From: Planotetraspora kaengkrachanensis
Lineage (GTDB): Bacteria > Actinomycetota > Actinomycetes > Streptosporangiales > Streptosporangiaceae
Length of the DNA: 64,000 bases
NCBI RefSeq assembly: GCF_016862895.1
Contig: NZ_BONV01000013.1
Location: 124,001 to 188,000 of the forward strand
Direction: 5' to 3'
Position 1 is the first letter of the stretch. Every line of letters begins with the position of its first letter. Shown piece by piece: positions 61,000 through 64,000 of the stretch. The notes under the pieces are model-generated. The model saw nothing but the letters and a program-made list of their open reading frames with translations, had not been told where the DNA came from and made no database searches. The position numbers were made by a program, and so were the translations under genes.

Positions 61000-62426
61000 C
61001 CTGGCTGCCGACCGGGCTGCGCGCCAGGCTGGTGATCACCTTCCTCCTGGTGGCGGTGACGGCGTCCGCGATGGTCGCGGGACTCGGCTACCAGCTCGTC
61101 CGGCGGGAACTGCTGGACCGGGCCGAGCGCGCCGCAGTCGCCGACGTTCGCGAGACGCTCTCCACGATCACCCTGCCCATCGGCGCCAGCGACGTCGTGT
61201 GGCCGAGCGACAGCACCGTCACCGACGACGACCTGGCCGGCCTGGTCAACGCGCTGAACGCCCCCGGCCGCTCGGTGATCATGACGTACGGAGACCTCCA
61301 GCACACGAGCCCCGACGGCCGCTTCACGTTGAGCGACGTCCCCGACCAGCTGAGGTGGCAGTCCGGCAGGAGGCTCGTCTACCAGCGCCTGCGCATCGGG
61401 AACCAGCCGTGGCTGCTCGTGGCCACCCAGATCCAGCGGATCAACCAGAGCGGCGCCCAGCGCGCCACGGGACTCACGGCGTACGTCTTCGTCTCCCTGG
61501 CCGAGGAGGAGGGCGTCCTGTTCCGCCTCCGCACCGCCCTGGCGCAGGCGGGAGGCATCACGCTGACGATCGCGCTGACGGTCGCGCTGGTGTCGGCCCG
61601 GCGCGTCCTGCTGCCCGTACGGAGGCTCGGCGTGGCCGCCCGGGCGCTGGGATCCGGGGACCTGCACGTCAGGCTCCCCGTCCGGGGCAAGGACGAGCTC
61701 GCCGAGCTCACCGCGACGTTCAACGAGACGGCGGCGGCCCTGGAGCACACGGTCTCGGAGCTGCGCACGCTGGAGTCGTTGTCCCGCCGCTTCGTCGCCG
61801 ACGTCTCCCACGAACTGCGGACTCCGCTGACCGCCATGACGGCGGTGACCGACATGCTCACCGAGGACGCCGCGCGGCTGCCCGACGACGCGGGCGAGGC
61901 GATGCGCATCGTGGTCCGCGAGATCGACAGACTCCGGGTGCTGGTCGAGCATCTGATCGAGATCAGCCGCTTCGACTCCGGCGCGGCCGTGTTGCGGCAG
62001 GAACGCGTCGACGTGGGCGACTGCCTGGCCGACTCCCTCGAGATGCGCGGCTGGGCCGACCAGGTGAAGCTCACCATGCCCGTCGGCCTGATGTTCTCCC
62101 TGGACCCGCGCCGGTTCGACGTCATCGTGGCCAACCTCGTGGGCAACGCGCTTCAGCACGGCTCGCCGCCCGTGCTGGTCCGCGCCCGCGTCGACAGGCA
62201 GGGACTGGAGGTGACCGTGCGCGACCACGGGAGAGGCATCTCCGAGGAGGCGCTGCCGCACGTGTTCGACAGGTTCTTCAAGGCCGGGTCCGACCGGGCG
62301 AGAAGCGTGGGCAGCGGGCTGGGGCTGGCGATCGCCAAGGCCAACGCGGAGTTGCACAACGGCACCATCACGGCGGAGCGCTGCGAGCCCGGCACCCTGT
62401 TCCGTCTCAGGATCCCCCGATCATGA
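60996..62426 (+). CDS. MtrB/CseC-like sensor histidine kinase
   Basis: A 476-residue membrane kinase. TM1 (about 11-31), an extracytoplasmic sensor loop (35-180), TM2 (about 186-203), HAMP (about 204-255), HisKA with H272 (FVADVSHELRTPLTAM) and HATPase with N box ANLVGNALQHG, G1 DHGRGI and G2 GSGLGLAIAK. The sensor-loop end (AYVFVSLAEEEGVLFRLRTAL) resembles MtrB-type kinases. ATG 60996 overlaps the regulator stop, and its own stop overlaps the lipoprotein ATG. Confidence 0.95.
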   Translation: MTWLPTGLRARLVITFLLVAVTASAMVAGLGYQLVRRELLDRAERAAVADVRETLSTITLPIGASDVVWPSDSTVTDDDLAGLVNALNAPGRSVIMTYGDLQHTSPDGRFTLSDVPDQLRWQSGRRLVYQRLRIGNQPWLLVATQIQRINQSGAQRATGLTAYVFVSLAEEEGVLFRLRTALAQAGGITLTIALTVALVSARRVLLPVRRLGVAARALGSGDLHVRLPVRGKDELAELTATFNETAAALEHTVSELRTLESLSRRFVADVSHELRTPLTAMTAVTDMLTEDAARLPDDAGEAMRIVVREIDRLRVLVEHLIEISRFDSGAAVLRQERVDVGDCLADSLEMRGWADQVKLTMPVGLMFSLDPRRFDVIVANLVGNALQHGSPPVLVRARVDRQGLEVTVRDHGRGISEEALPHVFDRFFKAGSDRARSVGSGLGLAIAKANAELHNGTITAERCEPGTLFRLRIPRS

Positions 62427-62971
62427 GACGGGTCCTGCGGAGCGGCCTCGCGCTCCTGGTCGCGTTGCTCGCCGCCGCGGGGTGCGGCGTGCCGCCCACG
62501 GGCGTCGTCGACACCGGCCCCGCGCCCATCGCGCGCGGGGCGGCGAGCCTCACCAGGATCTATCTCGTCCGGGACGGACGGCTCCAGCTGACGAGCGTCG
62601 CCGTGGGCTCTCCGCATGTCAGCGACTTGATGGCCACCCTGTTCAGGGCGGACGCCGAGCCCACGGAACGGCTGAACACGGCGCTGGACGGACTGCACCT
62701 GGCGGAGGTGCAGCTGGTCCGGTACGTGCCCGACGCGAGCAGCCGCAACGATCCGGACAACACCGTCACCCTGCGCATGCGCGTGTTCGTCAGCGGCCCG
62801 CGGATATCCAGGATCGCCATGGCCCAGATCACCTGTACGGCACGGCTGCGCTCAGAGGTCTGGGCCGTGGAGATCGCGCACGGCACTCCCGGCGACACGG
62901 GACCCCTGAAGGTCCACACGTGCCGGGAGTACTGGGATCTGGCCCCCAGGGACGGCCATCTCCCCCCGTGA
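62423..62971 (+). CDS. Lipoprotein with GerMN-like domain
   Basis: A 182-residue lipoprotein. The signal peptide and lipobox are in LVALLAAAGCGVPPTG, with the lipidated Cys at about 22. The rest (LTRIYLVRDGRLQLTSVAV, SVSDL-like HVSDLMATLFRADAEPTERLNTALDGL, VRMRVFVSG) looks like a single GerMN domain. It is coupled to the kinase gene by ATGA. The MtrA-MtrB-LpqB trio has the same order, but LpqB is about three times longer, so this is a short relative or a different system whose lipoprotein modulates the kinase. Confidence 0.85.
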   Translation: MRRVLRSGLALLVALLAAAGCGVPPTGVVDTGPAPIARGAASLTRIYLVRDGRLQLTSVAVGSPHVSDLMATLFRADAEPTERLNTALDGLHLAEVQLVRYVPDASSRNDPDNTVTLRMRVFVSGPRISRIAMAQITCTARLRSEVWAVEIAHGTPGDTGPLKVHTCREYWDLAPRDGHLPP

Positions 62972-62980
62972 CGTCGGCCG

Positions 62981-64000
62981 TCAGACGGCGATGTTCTCCA
63001 GCATCTCGGTCACCAGCGCGGCGATCGGAGACCGTTCCGACCTGGTGAGCGTGATGTGCGCGAACAGCGGGTGTCCCTTGAGCTTCTCCACGACCGCCAC
63101 GACGCCGTCGTGCCGGCCCACGCGCAGGTTGTCGCGCTGGGCGATGTCGTGGGTGAGCACCACGCGGGAGTTGGCGCCGATCCGCGACAGCACGGTCAGC
63201 AGCACGCCGCGCTCCAGCGACTGCGCCTCGTCCACGATGACGAACGCGTCATGGAGCGAGCGGCCGCGGATGTGGGTCAGGGGCAGCACCTCGAGCATGC
63301 CGCGGTCCAAGACCTCCTCGATGACCTCGGGCGACGTCACCGCGCCGAGGGTGTCGAAGACGGCCTGCGCCCACGGGCCCATCTTCTCGTTCTCAGAACC
63401 GGGCAGGTAGCCGAGCTCCTGGCCGCCGACGGCGTAGAGCGGGCGGAAGACGATGACCTTGCGGTGCTGACGCCGTTCGAGCACGGCCTCCAGACCGGCG
63501 CACAGGGCGAGCGCCGACTTGCCGGTGCCCGCCCGACCGCCCAGGGAGACGATGCCGACCTCGGGATCCATGAGCAGGTCGAGCGCGATCCGCTGTTCGG
63601 CCGACCGGCCGTGCAGGCCGAAGACCTCCCGGTCTCCCCTGACCAGCCGTACGGACTTGTCCGGCAGAACCCGGCCGAGCGCGGAGCCGCGGCTCGACAG
63701 CAGGCGCAGTCCGGTGTGGCAGGGCATCTCGCGGGCCTCCTCCAGGTCCGCGGTGCCGTTCTCGAAGAGAGTCTCGATCTCCTCGGTCGTGACCTGGAGT
63801 TCGGCCATGCCGGTCCAGCCCGACTCGACCACCATCCCCGCGCGGTACTCCTCAGCGGCCAGGCCGATGGAGGCGGCCTTCACGCGCATCGGAAGGTCCT
63901 TCGACACGAGGACGACGTCGCGGCCCTCGGCCGCGAGGTTCTGCGCGACCGTGAGGATGCGGGTGTCGTTGTCCCCGAGGCGGAAGCCGGCGGGAAGGAC
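62981..64000 (-). CDS. PhoH-family (PIN-PhoH) protein, 5' end beyond the window
   Basis: At least 339 residues. The reading frame continues without a stop to base 64000, giving a PIN-domain segment ([21 protein letters not shown], then VVLVSKD), so the protein is a PIN-PhoH fusion (PhoH2/YlaK type) and the N-terminus is missing. Walker A is [13 protein letters not shown] and Walker B is [10 protein letters not shown]. PhoH2 proteins are RNA helicase/ribonucleases. The visible stop is 10 bases from the lipoprotein stop (convergent). Confidence 0.93.
   Translation of the reverse strand, partial: VLPAGFRLGDNDTRILTVAQNLAAEGRDVVLVSKDLPMRVKAASIGLAAEEYRAGMVVESGWTGMAELQVTTEEIETLFENGTADLEEAREMPCHTGLRLLSSRGSALGRVLPDKSVRLVRGDREVFGLHGRSAEQRIALDLLMDPEVGIVSLGGRAGTGKSALALCAGLEAVLERRQHRKVIVFRPLYAVGGQELGYLPGSENEKMGPWAQAVFDTLGAVTSPEVIEEVLDRGMLEVLPLTHIRGRSLHDAFVIVDEAQSLERGVLLTVLSRIGANSRVVLTHDIAQRDNLRVGRHDGVVAVVEKLKGHPLFAHITLTRSERSPIAALVTEMLENIAV

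Overview
The window is GC-rich DNA with dense, often overlapping genes (many ATGA, GTGA and TGATG junctions), frequent GTG starts and several apparently leaderless genes. Gene content points to the chromosome of a high-GC Gram-positive filamentous actinomycete, plausibly of the Streptosporangiales. Supporting signs are two actinobacterial-type succinate dehydrogenases, PknB-like kinases, DUF1707, DUF4245 and DUF6542 proteins, an Rv1109c-type lipid-droplet protein, and the neighbourhood ispH / xseA / xseB / glpX / fumarase. The genus is inference; no rRNA or tRNA is visible.

Layout. 1-1 kb: a small HTH protein and an orphan Clp-N-domain protein behind an operator-promoter that probably gives a leaderless mRNA. 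1-12.4 kb: two different succinate dehydrogenase operons (sdhCAB on minus, a mycobacterial Sdh1-like set on plus) enclosing a divergent LysR regulator and a three-gene signalling cassette (REC-PP2C phosphatase, CHASE3 histidine kinase, Rcp1-like receiver). 12.4-25 kb: a minus-strand locus resembling the conjugative Tcp/type IV secretion machinery (TcpC, TcpD, TcpE, VirB4/TcpF, VirB6/TcpH, TcpG-like peptidoglycan hydrolase) with no relaxase or coupling protein in the window. Its TcpE-like protein is fused to a MinD/ParA-type ATPase domain with a degenerate Walker A, and the locus ends in a Thr/Pro-rich membrane protein. 25-28.6 kb: a methyltransferase, an orphan PAS histidine kinase and two tiny membrane proteins.

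28.6-44 kb: housekeeping genes (ychF, rmuC, DUF6542, ispH, lipid-droplet protein, xseA, asnB, xseB, DUF4245, TetR, glpX, DUF1707), an MFS exporter, a MocR-type regulator with a divergent EamA transporter, and a 48-residue membrane protein antisense to the transporter's 3' end. 44-50.2 kb: a class I fumarase, two PknB-like kinases and a class II fumarase. 50.2-56.6 kb: a plus-strand cluster that looks like an uptake and breakdown route for 3-hydroxybutyrate or its oligomers/esters (3-hydroxybutyrate dehydrogenase, GAF-PucR regulator, MHS symporter, secreted esterase, second alpha/beta hydrolase). 56.6-64 kb: a GT2 glycosyltransferase, a small P-loop kinase, a secreted transglycosylase, an OmpR-type two-component system with a GerMN-like lipoprotein, and a PIN-PhoH protein running off the end.

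Together the window links TCA-cycle enzymes (two SDHs, two fumarases) to several layers of control (LysR, CRP-like sites, Ser/Thr kinases) and carries a chromosomal T4SS-like assembly as its most unusual component.
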